Assembly: GCF_000973625.1 (NCBI RefSeq)
Contig: NZ_CP007501.1
Location: 310,001 to 374,000, forward strand
Length of the DNA: 64,000 nucleotides
Direction: 5' to 3'
From: Polynucleobacter duraquae
GTDB lineage: Bacteria; Pseudomonadota; Gammaproteobacteria; Burkholderiales; Burkholderiaceae
Every line of letters starts with the position of its first letter. Position 1 is the first letter of the stretch. The notes under the pieces are model-generated. The model saw nothing but the letters and a program-made list of their open reading frames with translations, was not told the origin of the DNA and did no database searches. This document shows, one piece after another, positions 44,462 to 54,745 of the stretch. The position numbers were made by a program, and so were the translations under genes.

Positions 44462-45660
44462 ACGGTAGGGGAGGCGCTAGCCTTCTTACGATTAGCGCTA
44501 AGCCAAAGCAAAGCACCGGCAGTGACGGCAACGGGAAGCAGCGATCCTAGATTGAGGATATTCCAGCCCTGCGAGGTAATCAGCGCTCCAGAGCCAAAGG
44601 AAGTAAAAGCCATCGTGCCAAAGACAAAGAAGTTAATGGCTGCCTGAGCTTTGTCTCGCTCCTCAGGTCGGTATGCAGTCATCGCTAATGATGTGGATCC
44701 GGTAAATAAAAAGTTCCAGCCAACGCCCAATAAAAATAAGGCAATTAAAAATTGGTGGAAGTTGACACCAGTGAGTGCGATTGCAATACACAGGAGATTG
44801 AGGGCAACTCCAACACCCATGATTTTGAGTGTGCCAAAGCGCTGAATGAGTGAACCGGTAAAAAACCCAGGCGCGAACATACCAATCACATGCCACTCTA
44901 AAACTATAGCCGTGTCCGAAAACGGGAGTCCACAAATTTGCATGGCAAGTGGGGTAGCCGCCATGAGGAGATTCATGACGCCATACCCCAGAGAGGCGCC
45001 AATCACGGCAACCATAAAGACCGGTTGCTGCAAAATAGTTTTGAGACTTCTGCCGGCAGAAAGTGAGTGCTGAGTCTTGAACTCATCCGGAAAGTGAATG
45101 AATTGCATCACGAAGATGCCAATCAAGCCAGCTATCGAGAGGGAGAGGTAAGCCCCTAAAAAAGCAGTGTCAAAGAAATCCTTGGTCCAAGATGCGAGGT
45201 TGGGTCCAATGACGGCCCCTAGGATTCCGCCAGCCAGCACCCAAGAGACTGCTTTATCTCTCTGACTGACCGCAGTTAACTCAGCAGCCGCAAATCGATA
45301 GAGTTGCCCATTAGCACTGTAATAGCCGGCAATAAAGGTGCCGAGCACCAGAAGCCAGAAGTTTTTGGAAACGGCAGCGTAGGCGCACAGAAGGGCTGAA
45401 AATACTGCTACCAGGAGACCAAGCTGAAAAGAAATCTTGCGGCCAAAGCAATTTTGGGTTTTAGCGACGATGGAGGTTGAGAAGGCGCCCCCCACAACAT
45501 AGCCCATGACAGGTAAGGTAGTCATCCAGGCAACCGGACTCAGACTGAGTCCAACTAGGCCATTAATAGCGATAAAGGTCACATTGTTGGTTAAAAACAA
45601 GCCCTGGCAGAGAATCAACAGTACAAGGTTTTTATTGAGCAGGGGGTGCTTATTCATCAT
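44458..45660 (-). CDS. Major facilitator superfamily transporter
   Basis: 400 aa with twelve hydrophobic helices and a central loop. GRKISFQLG after helix 2 is the MFS motif-A region, and FGTLKIMGVG is its second-half counterpart. No drug-specific motif is clear, so the substrate is unknown. It lies convergent to the DUF6352-like gene and divergent from icd. Its N-terminus (LLNKNLVLLILCQGLFLTNN) fits an ATG start at 45660. Confidence 0.88.
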   Translation of the reverse strand: MMNKHPLLNKNLVLLILCQGLFLTNNVTFIAINGLVGLSLSPVAWMTTLPVMGYVVGGAFSTSIVAKTQNCFGRKISFQLGLLVAVFSALLCAYAAVSKNFWLLVLGTFIAGYYSANGQLYRFAAAELTAVSQRDKAVSWVLAGGILGAVIGPNLASWTKDFFDTAFLGAYLSLSIAGLIGIFVMQFIHFPDEFKTQHSLSAGRSLKTILQQPVFMVAVIGASLGYGVMNLLMAATPLAMQICGLPFSDTAIVLEWHVIGMFAPGFFTGSLIQRFGTLKIMGVGVALNLLCIAIALTGVNFHQFLIALFLLGVGWNFLFTGSTSLAMTAYRPEERDKAQAAINFFVFGTMAFTSFGSGALITSQGWNILNLGSLLPVAVTAGALLWLSANRKKASASPTV

Positions 45661-45911
45661 GCAGTCCAGTTTACGATGTAAGTCGATATGGGCTCACCTC
45701 GGTGGATTCCCTTAAATTGATGCACTTGGACTCATTTGCAGGCTAAATCCCCTGAAATTGCTGGGGTCGATGATTTAAAATAGATTTCTCGGTCCAGTGC
45801 GTGAAATGACACCCAAGACAGCCAAAAGCGCCTGAAGTGTTGCGTACGGAATGCGAGAGTGGTTCGGTATAAGGCCGACCCCTAATATTTACCCATATCG
45901 AGGAAACATCA

Positions 45912-48149
45912 ATGGCTTCAGAGACATCAAAGATCATTTACACGCTGACAGATGAAGCGCCTTTATTGGCGACCTGTGCATTCTTGCCAATCATTCGTAC
46001 TTTTACGGCTCCAGCAGGAGTTCAGGTTATAGAAAGCGATATTTCTGTTGCGGCACGTATTTTGTCAGAGTTCTCTGATTGCTTAACGGCTGAGCAAAAA
46101 GTTCCCGATAATTTGGGTGAGCTGGGCCGCATGACTTTATTGCCTGATACCAACATCATTAAGTTGCCTAATATCAGTGCGTCAGTTCCACAGTTGCTTG
46201 CCGCTATTAAAGAATTGCAAGCCAAGGGTTACAAACTTCCTGATTTTCCAGATGATCCTAAAAATGATGCTGAAAAAGCAATTCGTACGCGTTACTCCAA
46301 ATGTTTAGGTAGTGCAGTAAACCCTGTATTGCGCGAAGGTAATTCTGATCGCCGCGCACCAAATGCCGTTAAACGCTATGCCCGTAAGAATCCGCACTCG
46401 ATGGGTGAGTGGAGCCAAGCCTCCCGAACACACGTATCACATATGCATGGTGGCGACTTCTATGCGGGTGAGAAGTCAATGACGATGACTAAAGCATGTG
46501 ATGTGAAGATGGATCTGGTAACGAAGAGTGGTAAGACGATTGTTCTCAAGCCAAAAGTCTCGTTGCTCGCTGGTGAAATTATTGACAGCATGTACATGAG
46601 TAAAAAAGCACTCTGCGAGTTCTATGAAAAAGAAATTGAAGATGCCTACAAGACTGGCATGATGTTGTCCTTGCACGTTAAGGCCACCATGATGAAGGTG
46701 TCACACCCTATCGTATTTGGTCATGCTGTAAAGATTTTCTACAAAGATGCATTTAAAAAGCATGGCAAGTTGTTTGAAGAATTGGGTGTAAACCCAAACA
46801 ACGGTATGAGTAGTTTGTATGAAAAAATCAAGACTTTGCCAGAATCCAAGCGCGAAGAAATCATCCAAGACTTGCATGCATGCCATGAACACCGTCCAGC
46901 ATTGGCGATGGTTGACTCTGCTAAAGGCATTACCAATCTCCATTCACCAAGTGATGTGATCGTAGATGCATCGATGCCAGCGATGATTCGTGTGGGCGGC
47001 AAGATGTGGGGTGCTGACGGTCGCTTGCATGACACTAAAGCGGTCATTCCTGAGAGTACTTTCGCTCGCATCTATCAAGAGATTATTAATTTCTGCAAGA
47101 CGCACGGTAACTTTGATCCCAAAACAATGGGTACAGTACCTAATGTGGGCTTGATGGCTCAGCAGGCAGAAGAATATGGTTCACATGACAAGACCTTTGA
47201 AATTACTGAGACTGGTGTAGCTCGCATTGTTGCGGATGATGGCACAGTCTTGTTGGAGCAGAATGTCGAAGAGGGTGATATCTGGCGTATGTGTCAGGTA
47301 AAAGATGCGCCGATTCGTGACTGGGTGAAGTTAGCAGTCAATCGTGCACGCCTGTCACATACTCCTGCCGTATTTTGGTTAGATGAGTACCGTCCACATG
47401 AAGCTGAGTTGATCAAGAAGGTACAAGCCTATTTGAAAGAGCACGACTTAACCGGTGTAGATATCCAGATCATGTCTCAGACTCGTGCAATGCGCTACAC
47501 CTTAGAGCGCATCATTCGCGGTAAGGATACGATTTCTGTGACCGGTAATATTTTGCGTGATTACCTTACCGACTTATTCCCAATTATGGAACTCGGTACT
47601 AGTGCCAAGATGTTATCTATCGTGCCTTTAATGGCTGGTGGCGGTCTCTTTGAAACTGGTGCAGGCGGTTCTGCTCCTAAGCATGTTCAACAGCTGGTCG
47701 AAGAAAACCATTTGCGCTGGGATTCCTTAGGTGAGTTTTTGGCCTTGGCAGTTTCTTTGGAAGATATTGGTGATAAAACTAATAATTCAAAAGTGAAAAT
47801 TCTGGCTCGCACTTTAGATGAGGCAACTGGCACATTATTGGATAACAATAAGTCTCCATCACCACGTACTGGTGAGTTAGATAATCGCGGCAGCCAATTC
47901 TATTTGGCGATGTACTGGGCTCAAGCTTTAGCTGCTCAAACCGAAGACAAAGAATTGCAAGCCCACTTTGCTCCGCTTGCAAAAGCCTTGACTGAAAACG
48001 AGCAAAAGATTGTTGCCGAGTTCAAAGCGGTACAAGGAAAACCAGCGGATATTGGTGGTTACTATATGCCTGATCACGACAAGTTCGTGGCTGTGATGTG
48101 TCCAAGCACTACCTTGAATGGCATCTTAAAAATGGCATCAGCTGCTTAA
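45912..48149 (+). CDS. icd: NADP-dependent isocitrate dehydrogenase, monomeric type
   Basis: 745-aa TCA-cycle enzyme of the monomeric IDH family, unrelated in length to the dimeric 400-aa form. Seen: [18 protein letters not shown] and [16 protein letters not shown] (substrate binding), [54 protein letters not shown], and the C-terminal [15 protein letters not shown] and [15 protein letters not shown]. Ribosome-binding site GAGGAAAC precedes ATG 45912. A strong terminator follows the stop, so it is monocistronic. Confidence 0.97.
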   Translation: MASETSKIIYTLTDEAPLLATCAFLPIIRTFTAPAGVQVIESDISVAARILSEFSDCLTAEQKVPDNLGELGRMTLLPDTNIIKLPNISASVPQLLAAIKELQAKGYKLPDFPDDPKNDAEKAIRTRYSKCLGSAVNPVLREGNSDRRAPNAVKRYARKNPHSMGEWSQASRTHVSHMHGGDFYAGEKSMTMTKACDVKMDLVTKSGKTIVLKPKVSLLAGEIIDSMYMSKKALCEFYEKEIEDAYKTGMMLSLHVKATMMKVSHPIVFGHAVKIFYKDAFKKHGKLFEELGVNPNNGMSSLYEKIKTLPESKREEIIQDLHACHEHRPALAMVDSAKGITNLHSPSDVIVDASMPAMIRVGGKMWGADGRLHDTKAVIPESTFARIYQEIINFCKTHGNFDPKTMGTVPNVGLMAQQAEEYGSHDKTFEITETGVARIVADDGTVLLEQNVEEGDIWRMCQVKDAPIRDWVKLAVNRARLSHTPAVFWLDEYRPHEAELIKKVQAYLKEHDLTGVDIQIMSQTRAMRYTLERIIRGKDTISVTGNILRDYLTDLFPIMELGTSAKMLSIVPLMAGGGLFETGAGGSAPKHVQQLVEENHLRWDSLGEFLALAVSLEDIGDKTNNSKVKILARTLDEATGTLLDNNKSPSPRTGELDNRGSQFYLAMYWAQALAAQTEDKELQAHFAPLAKALTENEQKIVAEFKAVQGKPADIGGYYMPDHDKFVAVMCPSTTLNGILKMASAA

Positions 48150-48165
48150 AATAAGCTTGCTTCAC

Positions 48166-48197
48166 AAAAAGGGTAAACCGTTTGGTTTACCCTTTTT
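48166..48197 (+). terminator. Rho-independent terminator of icd
   Basis: 14-bp stem AAAAAGGGTAAACC / GGTTTACCCTTTTT with a GTTT loop and a T-run, 17 bases after the icd stop codon. Confidence 0.95.
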
Positions 48198-48305
48198 TCT
48201 TGTGCGCCCTTTAGCTGGATGCAGTAGCTCAGCAATAAATTGATAGGCGTAGGAGAATAAGGTCTACTGTCACTATTAGATTAAATCCATTGAGGAGACT
48301 TTGAT

Positions 48306-49268
48306 ATGTCCACAAATGAGCAAAAGCGGCTTTCCCAGGAAATTACTCCTAAAGCAGTCTTTGAGAGGCGCCGTGACCTAATCAAGCATGCTGCGGCCGG
48401 AGCTTTTGGTCTAGCGCTCGCACCTTGGTTCTCACGTGAGGCTCTTGCTAGTAATGCGCAAAAGTTAATTGCTACGCCAAACCCAAACTTTGTTCTGAAA
48501 GAGGAATCAACTAGTTATCAATATGTCACTGGCTATAACAACTTCTATGAGTTTGGAACGGATAAATCAGATCCCGCTGCTAATGCCCATAGTTTGCAAA
48601 CTCGGCCATGGACTGTATCGATTGAAGGTTTGGTTAAAAAACCAATGACTTTAGATATAGATGCCTTGCTAAAGCTCGCTCCGATGGAGGAGCGTATTTA
48701 TCGTATGCGCTGCGTTGAGGGATGGTCGATGGTCATTCCTTGGGATGGTTACTCTCTATCGAAATTACTGAATCAGGTGCAGCCTTTAGGCTCCGCAAAG
48801 TATGTTGAATTTATTACCTTAGCTGATCGCAAGCAAATGCCGGGACTGAAGAGCCAGATTATCGATTGGCCTTATCGAGAAGGTCTACGTTTGGATGAGG
48901 CTATGAATCCCCTGACACTGCTCACTTTTGGTCTTTACGGCGAAACGTTACCAAAGCAGAATGGCGCCCCAGTCCGAATCGTGGTGCCCTGGAAATATGG
49001 ATTTAAGAGCGCCAAGTCGATTGTGAAAATTCGTTTAACAGAAGAAATGCCCAAGACTAGCTGGAGCCAGTTTGACGCACGCGAGTATGGGTTTTATTCC
49101 AATGTAAATCCTTTGGTAGATCACCCTCGCTGGAGTCAGGCGACCGAGCGTCGTATTGGCGACTCTAAAGGTGGCTTTGCTCCCAAAATCAAAACCCAAA
49201 TGTTCAATGGTTATGGCGATCAAGTGGCGAGTATGTATGCTGGGATGGATTTGAAGAAATTCTATTAA
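48306..49268 (+). CDS. msrP: Protein-methionine-sulfoxide reductase catalytic subunit MsrP
   Basis: 320-aa periplasmic molybdoenzyme (YedY) that repairs oxidised methionine. Twin-arginine-type signal with [23 protein letters not shown] near residues 20-43. The molybdenum-ligating C136 is in [18 protein letters not shown], preceded by [12 protein letters not shown] and followed by [20 protein letters not shown]. Length is standard. msrQ follows after 23 bases, the usual operon, so electrons reach it from the quinone pool through MsrQ. Confidence 0.95.
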   Translation: MSTNEQKRLSQEITPKAVFERRRDLIKHAAAGAFGLALAPWFSREALASNAQKLIATPNPNFVLKEESTSYQYVTGYNNFYEFGTDKSDPAANAHSLQTRPWTVSIEGLVKKPMTLDIDALLKLAPMEERIYRMRCVEGWSMVIPWDGYSLSKLLNQVQPLGSAKYVEFITLADRKQMPGLKSQIIDWPYREGLRLDEAMNPLTLLTFGLYGETLPKQNGAPVRIVVPWKYGFKSAKSIVKIRLTEEMPKTSWSQFDAREYGFYSNVNPLVDHPRWSQATERRIGDSKGGFAPKIKTQMFNGYGDQVASMYAGMDLKKFY

Positions 49269-49291
49269 TGCAGCACGATAAGTAAAGCTGG

Positions 49292-49879
49292 ATGAAGCTA
49301 CTGATCTTCCTATTAGCCTTATTGCCATTAGATCGTTTGATTTGGTTGGGATTTACTGATGGTTTGGGCGCGAATCCGATTGAGTTCATTACGCGCTCAA
49401 CAGGAACATGGGCGCTAGTTTTCTTATGCCTAACGCTGGCGATGACGCCATTGCGTTTGTTAACGAATTCAACGACGTGGATCCGGCATCGCAGAATGTT
49501 AGGTCTATTTAGTTTCTTTTACGCATCGCTTCATTTTGCCATTTGGCTTTGGCTAGATCAGGATTTTGATCTAATAGAGATGTTGAAAGATGTAGTGAAG
49601 CGGCCCTTTATTACGATGGGCTTTATTAGCCTGGTTTTGCTATTTCCACTAGCGCTGACCTCTACCCATTCGGCCCAAAGAAAATTGGGTCGTCGCTGGG
49701 CGCACTTACATCGACTCATCTATCTCATTGCCTGTACTGCAATTCTCCACTATTGGTGGCATAAGGCGGGCAAGAATGATTTAGATACCGTCACAATCTA
49801 TGCAGTGGTTTTGCTATTGCTGTTATGTTGTAGGATTCCTTATATTCGTAAGCTCTTGGGCAAGCGATCTACCATTTAA
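49292..49879 (+). CDS. msrQ: Heme-binding subunit MsrQ (YedZ)
   Basis: 195-aa inner-membrane protein with about six hydrophobic helices of the ferric-reductase-like domain. Conserved His in FYASLHFAIWLWLDQ and in HLHRLIYLIACTAILHYWWH bind b-heme. WALVFLCLTLAMTPLR and LGRRWAHLHR are family segments. It passes quinol electrons to MsrP. The lipocalin gene starts 13 bases after the stop, probably in the same transcript. Confidence 0.93.
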   Translation: MKLLIFLLALLPLDRLIWLGFTDGLGANPIEFITRSTGTWALVFLCLTLAMTPLRLLTNSTTWIRHRRMLGLFSFFYASLHFAIWLWLDQDFDLIEMLKDVVKRPFITMGFISLVLLFPLALTSTHSAQRKLGRRWAHLHRLIYLIACTAILHYWWHKAGKNDLDTVTIYAVVLLLLLCCRIPYIRKLLGKRSTI

Positions 49880-49892
49880 GAATATTTCGCTC

Positions 49893-50477
49893 ATGACCTT
49901 ATTTCCACATTCCCGCGCCTCATTGATCTCTATATTGGGCATCCTATTGATTTGTCTTGGATCGTCCCAAGTCTTGGCGCAGCAGGGTGATCAGGGTGTC
50001 AAGACCATAGCTACTTTAGATGTTCCTCGCTACCTAGGTACATGGTATGAGATTGCAAAATTCCCAAACTGGTTTCAGAAAAAATGTATCTCCAACACCA
50101 AAGCGGTTTATAGCGCTAAGCCCGATGGCAATCTTCGGGTCCTCAATAGCTGTAAAACTGCTACTGGTGAGACTTCAGAGGCAGAGGGTTTGGCTCGCCA
50201 AATTGGTAGTAAGGATTCACCCAAATTAGAGGTGCGTTTCGCACCCGAGTGGCTCTCTTTTTTACCCTTAGTGTGGGGTGACTACTGGGTCATTGATTTA
50301 GATCCACAATATCAATTAGCTGCTGTGAGCGACCCTAGAAGAGAATATCTTTGGGTGCTATCAAGAACCCCTCAGGTCGACCCAAAAGTCTATGCTGATT
50401 TATTGCAGCGCCTAAAGCAACAACAATTTGATATTCAAAAGCTAGAAATCACTTCGCAGAAAAATGAAGGTACTTGA
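49893..50477 (+). CDS. blc: Lipocalin family protein (Blc-like)
   Basis: About 194 aa from ATG 49893 with an N-terminal signal peptide (LISILGILLICLGSSQVLAQ). The mature protein opens with VPRYLGTWYEIAKFPNWFQKK, the GxW lipocalin signature, then NLRVLNSCKT and WGDYWVIDLDPQYQLAAVSDP. No lipobox Cys is apparent at the cleavage site, so it may be a soluble periplasmic protein instead of the lipoprotein Blc. A longer frame from 49800 lies inside msrQ and is rejected. Placement after msrPQ suggests a role in envelope stress. Confidence 0.88.
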   Translation: MTLFPHSRASLISILGILLICLGSSQVLAQQGDQGVKTIATLDVPRYLGTWYEIAKFPNWFQKKCISNTKAVYSAKPDGNLRVLNSCKTATGETSEAEGLARQIGSKDSPKLEVRFAPEWLSFLPLVWGDYWVIDLDPQYQLAAVSDPRREYLWVLSRTPQVDPKVYADLLQRLKQQQFDIQKLEITSQKNEGT

Positions 50478-51408
50478 AAAGCGGATTGGCAATTACTTGC
50501 TCCCACCCGGAATTGAAATTTTCGAGCGCGGGTGGTTATCGGCAAATAATGTATTACTTTTTAGTGAGGAAGATGTATCGCTAGTTGATAGCGGTTACTG
50601 TGCACACCAGCAGTTAACTGTTGATCTAGTCACTCATGCGCTTAAGCAACATCACTTGGAAACGCTAAATAAAGTAGTGAATACTCATCTGCACTCAGAT
50701 CACTGTGGTGGTAACACAGTCTTATCAGAGACATTCGATTGTGAGATATGGATACCAGAAGCAGAAGCAATCGCCATACGAGACTGGAATGAGGATTTGC
50801 TGAGCTTTCAGCAATTGGGGCAAGAATGTCCACGCTTCACGCATCATGCCCTGCTTGTGCCTGGCGAAGAAATTATCTTAGGACCTTATCGCTGGCAAAT
50901 TCTGGCAGCCCCTGGCCATGACAACCATTCGATCATGTTATACCAAGAGCAGCATCAAATCTTGATCTCGGCTGATGCGCTATGGGAGGAAGGCTTTGGA
51001 GTCATCTTTCCTGAGCTCTGGGGTGAGGGTGGTTTTGAGGAGGTAGCGCAGACCTTAGAGTTGATTGAGAGTCTCCCTGTTGCCTTAGTTATTCCTGGGC
51101 ATGGCAAGCCTTTTACGGATGTCAGGCAGTCAATTGAGACTGCAAAATCGCGCCTCGATTACCTCTCAAGTGATGCTGACCGCAATGCACGTCATGGTGC
51201 TAAGGTCCTGCTGAAGTACAAACTGTTGGAATGGCGTAGTCAGAAGTTAGCAGAGGTCAATCAGTGGATTGCAGGTACGCCTGTATTGGAAAGTATTCGC
51301 AAGCAGCTCAATATGAGCAGTGAAGATTTTCAAGTTTGGTTGGTAGAGGCTTTAGTGAAATCGAAAGCAGCTGCTGTTCATAAAGATCATTTGGTCAATC
51401 TGGGTTAA
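50464..51408 (+). CDS. MBL-fold metallo-hydrolase
   Basis: 314-aa metallo-beta-lactamase-fold protein with metal-site motif NTHLHSDHCGGN near residue 76, AAPGHDNHSIMLY, the Asp in ISADALWEEGFGV, and IPGHGKPF with the last His. The C-terminal quarter forms a helical extension (about residues 235-314) seen in SoxH/RNase-J-like small hydrolases. Substrate unknown. ATG 50464 overlaps the lipocalin gene by 14 bases. It is convergent with a broken gene downstream. Confidence 0.85.
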   Translation: MKVLEKRIGNYLLPPGIEIFERGWLSANNVLLFSEEDVSLVDSGYCAHQQLTVDLVTHALKQHHLETLNKVVNTHLHSDHCGGNTVLSETFDCEIWIPEAEAIAIRDWNEDLLSFQQLGQECPRFTHHALLVPGEEIILGPYRWQILAAPGHDNHSIMLYQEQHQILISADALWEEGFGVIFPELWGEGGFEEVAQTLELIESLPVALVIPGHGKPFTDVRQSIETAKSRLDYLSSDADRNARHGAKVLLKYKLLEWRSQKLAEVNQWIAGTPVLESIRKQLNMSSEDFQVWLVEALVKSKAAAVHKDHLVNLG

Positions 51409-51415
51409 GTGCTAC

Positions 51416-52240
51416 TCAGAAATTAAACGATAGCTTTCCATAAAAAGACCAGTCGTAAACAGGATAGCTTTGCACGACCTGTTTGCTGGCACCCACCGCG
51501 AATAAAAAACTTTTATTAAGGCGATGAGTCACCATGGCATCGAGCGGGACAAACCAGCCACCCCCTCCACCGGTATTCAAGATGATTCCATTCTCATCCC
51601 ACAATCGAATTTGAGTATTGGGAGAGATATTAAATCCAAGTGTTGGAAAAATATTGAGATTACGTACGAGGGGTGGTTGATTGGGATTGCTAGCAAACGA
51701 ATTACCCTTGGTATCAAATCCATACATATACCTGAGTAAAGGTGAAAAGTCTGAGAGTCGTGAGTCGCTGCCTTTGTTTGGTACATATACTGTGCCGATC
51801 TGAGGGCCGGCAGCCCATTGCCCGTTATTACCAAACGGAAAGACAACCCGAGCGCCTAATATACCTTCCCAATTTTTGAGAATGCTGGGGTGATTTCCCT
51901 AGACCGTGAGCATGGTATTACCGGCGTTATAAGTGCCAGATGACTGCTCGGCTAGAGTGGGTCCGTAAGTTGAAACATAGGAGGTATCGAGCCGCATAGT
52001 GCCTCGCCACTGGTCAAACTGCAGAGGCTGGTAGTAGCGAAGCTTCAAAGTATCGCTTTGGGTTTGTTCTCCAAAGGTATTGTGATATCCCCAAAATTCC
52101 AGAACCCGCTGACTCGAGTATTGATCGGATGCTTTCTCTAGATTTAAAAAGCCTCCTGAAAACTTGCTTTCATCAGCAGCAGCATTTCCTATTAAGCCTA
52201 AGGAAACTAGGCAGTGGGCAAAAATACGTAACAATCTCAT
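51416..52240 (-). pseudogene. Exported beta-barrel-like protein gene interrupted by one amber codon
   Basis: A single reading frame of 275 codons runs from ATG 52240 to TAA 51416 and is broken only by a TAG at 51899-51901 (after ...TMLTV, continuing GNHPSILKNWEG...). The N-terminal part has a signal peptide (IFAHCLVSLGLIGNAAA). The body alternates hydrophobic and polar residues, and the last strand YDWSFYGKLSFNF ends in Phe, as in outer-membrane or meta-pathway phenol-degradation-type porin-like proteins. No frameshift is needed, so it is probably a recent nonsense mutation or sequencing difference. Readthrough cannot be excluded. Confidence 0.75.
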
Positions 52241-52292
52241 ATACGCAGTAATATAAATGACTCAGTCAATTACATGAAATAAGTAGAAGAAT

Positions 52293-53063
52293 ATGGAACA
52301 TACCGTTTTAGTTACCGGCGCTACTGCTGGCTTTGGAGAGGCAACTGCGAGACGATTTTTAGCGCATGGCCATCAAGTGATTGCGCTAGGCAGAAGAGTT
52401 GAGCGCCTAGAGGCTCTAAAGGCATCTCTTCCGGCGGAGCAGCAGAAAAAATTACTCACTTTAGTCGTTGATGTTTGCAATAGCGCAAAGGTTGATGGAC
52501 TCGCTGCCACACTACCAACTGATTTTGCTAAGGTGACAGTACTAGTAAATAATGCTGGATTGGCTTTAGGTCTTGAGCTGGCACATCAAGCTTTTCTTGC
52601 AGATTGGGATCGAATGATTGATACCAACATCAAGGGGCTAGTACATATGACGCGTGCCTTTTTACCGGGCATGGTGGAGCGCAAGTGTGGACATGTGATT
52701 AATCTAGGCTCAGTGGCGGCAAGTTATCCCTATCCAGGGGGTAACGTCTACGGAGGTACTAAAGCCTTTGTTCATCAATTTAGCTTAAATCTCAGGGCAG
52801 ATTTAATTGGTACACCAGTGCGTGTTACTTGCGTTGAGCCAGGGATGTGTTCTGGAACTGAGTTTTCGAATGTGCGCTTTAAGGGTGATGATATTAAGGC
52901 TGATAAGGTCTACACCGGAGTGAAAGCATTAAGTGCGGATGATGTAGCGGAGGCTATTTATTGGTCTGCTAACTTACCAAGTCATATGAACATTAATTTA
53001 TTAGAACTCATGCCAGTGCAACAGGCCTTCAACCCTTTTCATATTCACCGTGGTGAACTTTAA
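52293..53063 (+). CDS. ydfG: SDR oxidoreductase YdfG (3-hydroxy acid/malonic semialdehyde reductase-like)
   Basis: 256-aa classical SDR with TGATAGFGEATARRFL, VNNAGLALGLE, INLGSVAASYPYPGGNVYGGTKAF (catalytic Ser, Tyr and Lys) and VEPGMCSGTEFSNVRFKGD, a segment specific to YdfG. The C-terminal NINLLELMPVQQAFNPFHIHR also matches. It reduces 3-hydroxy acids or malonic semialdehyde with NADP(H). It is divergent from the broken barrel gene and convergent with a DUF2889 gene. Confidence 0.9.
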   Translation: MEHTVLVTGATAGFGEATARRFLAHGHQVIALGRRVERLEALKASLPAEQQKKLLTLVVDVCNSAKVDGLAATLPTDFAKVTVLVNNAGLALGLELAHQAFLADWDRMIDTNIKGLVHMTRAFLPGMVERKCGHVINLGSVAASYPYPGGNVYGGTKAFVHQFSLNLRADLIGTPVRVTCVEPGMCSGTEFSNVRFKGDDIKADKVYTGVKALSADDVAEAIYWSANLPSHMNINLLELMPVQQAFNPFHIHRGEL

Positions 53064-53069
53064 GAAAAC

Positions 53070-53609
53070 TTAGACTGTCGGCTTCCATTTGTAAAACTTG
53101 GGGTAGACGCGCATCACCACTGGTCCATTGAAATCCCAAGATTTACAGGTTCCCAAATAGAGTGGCGGTTTGTTGTCATCCGGGTCAAATAATGCGCCTG
53201 GAATAGACTGGAATGCGGCGGTAGCTACATTGCTGAGAAGTTCGCGTAAATGAGTGCACCCCTTAATGCCTCCAAGGTGTTCATTGATCGTTTTGCGCCA
53301 ACCCTTGCCAATGCGCGCTCCAATCAACGCATCCATTGGAGGTATCACTTGCGGGCATTCTGGGTGGGGATGGCTGTCCATGGCCACTTCAATTGCTTGA
53401 ATCACTAACTCAGTATTGACGGTAATACGAACCCACATATCGTGGAAGGCTTGGCCCGGCTCCCAAGTTTTTCCGCCGGTAGTAAATGGCTGAAATTTAA
53501 AATCTCGCAAATGCGCTTCAATATCCCATAAGCCATCCTCGCGAGCATAGCCCTGAAAAGTAATTTCACGAGTATGAAGAGGATTTCTGGATGCTGGGGT
53601 TGAGAGCAT
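53070..53609 (-). CDS. DUF2889 family protein
   Basis: 179 aa, soluble. Family features: RNPLHTREITFQGYAREDGLWDIEAHLRD at the N-terminus, MWVRITVNTELVIQAIEVAMDSHPHPECP, and GCTHLRELLSNVATAAFQ with the conserved Cys-Thr-His triplet. Function unknown in the literature as far as I know. It is divergent from rsuA with a 100-base promoter region. The start follows the conserved N-terminus at 53609. Confidence 0.85.
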   Translation of the reverse strand: MLSTPASRNPLHTREITFQGYAREDGLWDIEAHLRDFKFQPFTTGGKTWEPGQAFHDMWVRITVNTELVIQAIEVAMDSHPHPECPQVIPPMDALIGARIGKGWRKTINEHLGGIKGCTHLRELLSNVATAAFQSIPGALFDPDDNKPPLYLGTCKSWDFNGPVVMRVYPKFYKWKPTV

Positions 53610-53709
53610 GGTGGTAGTAAGTAAGAAGCTCGGAGGCGATATGTATCCATCATAACGGCTTCATTCCACGACTACTGTGAGAGTGGCTTTGTAGTATTCT
53701 CGGCAAGAT

Positions 53710-54444
53710 ATGGCCAAACCAATTTCTCTCGAAAAAATACTATTTAGCCAAGGCTTTGGTACCAGGCGCTATTGCAGCGATTTAGTCTATGCCGACCTAG
53801 TCAAGGTTAATGGTGTTCCGGCGGATGATCCAGAGGAGCGCATTGCTACCGAAGGGTTAATGCTTAACGTAGAGGGCAAAGATTGGGAGTTTCATGAAAA
53901 AGCTTATATTGCGTTTAATAAGCCGCCAAACTATGAGTGCTCTCATAAAACTACGCATCATCCCAGCGTCTACAGTTTGCTGCCTAAACCTTTTGTAGAA
54001 CGAGGCTTGCAATGTGTCGGGCGCTTAGACTTTGACACTACTGGCTTAATTTTGATATCAGATGATGGCCAGTTTATTCATAAGATGACTACACCCAAGA
54101 AAAACATTGGCAAGGTTTATGAGATCACCACTCCTGAGCCCATTACCCAAAAGCAGATCGATCATTTATTAACAGGGGTTGTTTTGGATGATGATCCAAA
54201 GCCCTGTTTTGCCACAGCATGCAAGCAGCTTGGAGAGAATGTGTTGGCAATGACTATTGTTGAGGGTCGTTATCATCAAGTAAAACGAATGATGGCTGCG
54301 GTAGGCAATCATGTTGCCAAGCTTCATCGAACTGAAATCGGACAATTCATCATGCCAGTAGATTTGGCTGAGGGTGAGTGGCGTTGGCTTTACCCGGATG
54401 ATTTACAGAAACTATCTCAGAGTGTAGGAGCTCCCAATGTCTAA
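53710..54444 (+). CDS. rsuA: 16S rRNA pseudouridine(516) synthase RsuA
   Basis: 244-aa pseudouridine synthase. An N-terminal S4-like domain (ILFSQGFGTRRYCSDLV) is followed by the catalytic domain with D107 in GRLDFDTTGLILISDDG, VYEITT and VEGRYHQVKRMMAAVGNHVAKLHR. It modifies uridine 516 of 16S rRNA. Its stop overlaps the pterin dehydratase start by 8 bases, giving a two-gene operon. Confidence 0.92.
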   Translation: MAKPISLEKILFSQGFGTRRYCSDLVYADLVKVNGVPADDPEERIATEGLMLNVEGKDWEFHEKAYIAFNKPPNYECSHKTTHHPSVYSLLPKPFVERGLQCVGRLDFDTTGLILISDDGQFIHKMTTPKKNIGKVYEITTPEPITQKQIDHLLTGVVLDDDPKPCFATACKQLGENVLAMTIVEGRYHQVKRMMAAVGNHVAKLHRTEIGQFIMPVDLAEGEWRWLYPDDLQKLSQSVGAPNV

Positions 54445-54739
54445 ACCCAATACACTTGCTCAAGATTTTGATTTTGCAAAAGTGTTACCTGAGTGGCGGG
54501 TAAATCTGGATACTCAAGAGCTAGAGCGGGTATTTGTATTTAAGGACTTTAAGAGGGCTTTTGAATTCATGACGCTGTGTGCAGATTTTGCTGAGCAGTT
54601 AGATCATCACCCAGACTGGTCAAACGCTTGGAATAAAGTATCGGTGCGATTGAGCACCCATTCCATGAAGGCCTTAACCGAGCTAGACATCACCATGGCG
54701 TGCACCATGGATCAGTTCGCCCTTAAAGTCTCAGCTTAG
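54437..54739 (+). CDS. phhB: 4a-hydroxytetrahydrobiopterin (pterin carbinolamine) dehydratase
   Basis: 100 aa with the PCD/DCoH core: FKDFKRAFEFMTLCADFAEQLDHHPDWSNAWNKVSVRLSTH, carrying the HHPDW motif with catalytic His residues and the Asp/Trp pocket. It recycles pterin cofactor of phenylalanine hydroxylase, or acts in molybdopterin-related metabolism. It overlaps rsuA by 8 bases and is convergent with a small acidic protein gene (6 bases). Confidence 0.93.
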   Translation: MSKPNTLAQDFDFAKVLPEWRVNLDTQELERVFVFKDFKRAFEFMTLCADFAEQLDHHPDWSNAWNKVSVRLSTHSMKALTELDITMACTMDQFALKVSA

Positions 54740-54745
54740 TTTCTT

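Noticed and set aside
45661-45911. Minus-strand frame overlapping the icd start
   Set aside because: It covers the icd promoter and ribosome-binding site and has no recognisable domain.
51577-51846. Separate minus-strand frame of 89 codons inside the broken barrel gene
   Set aside because: It runs in another phase over the region of the coherent protein and shows no family resemblance; a shadow frame.
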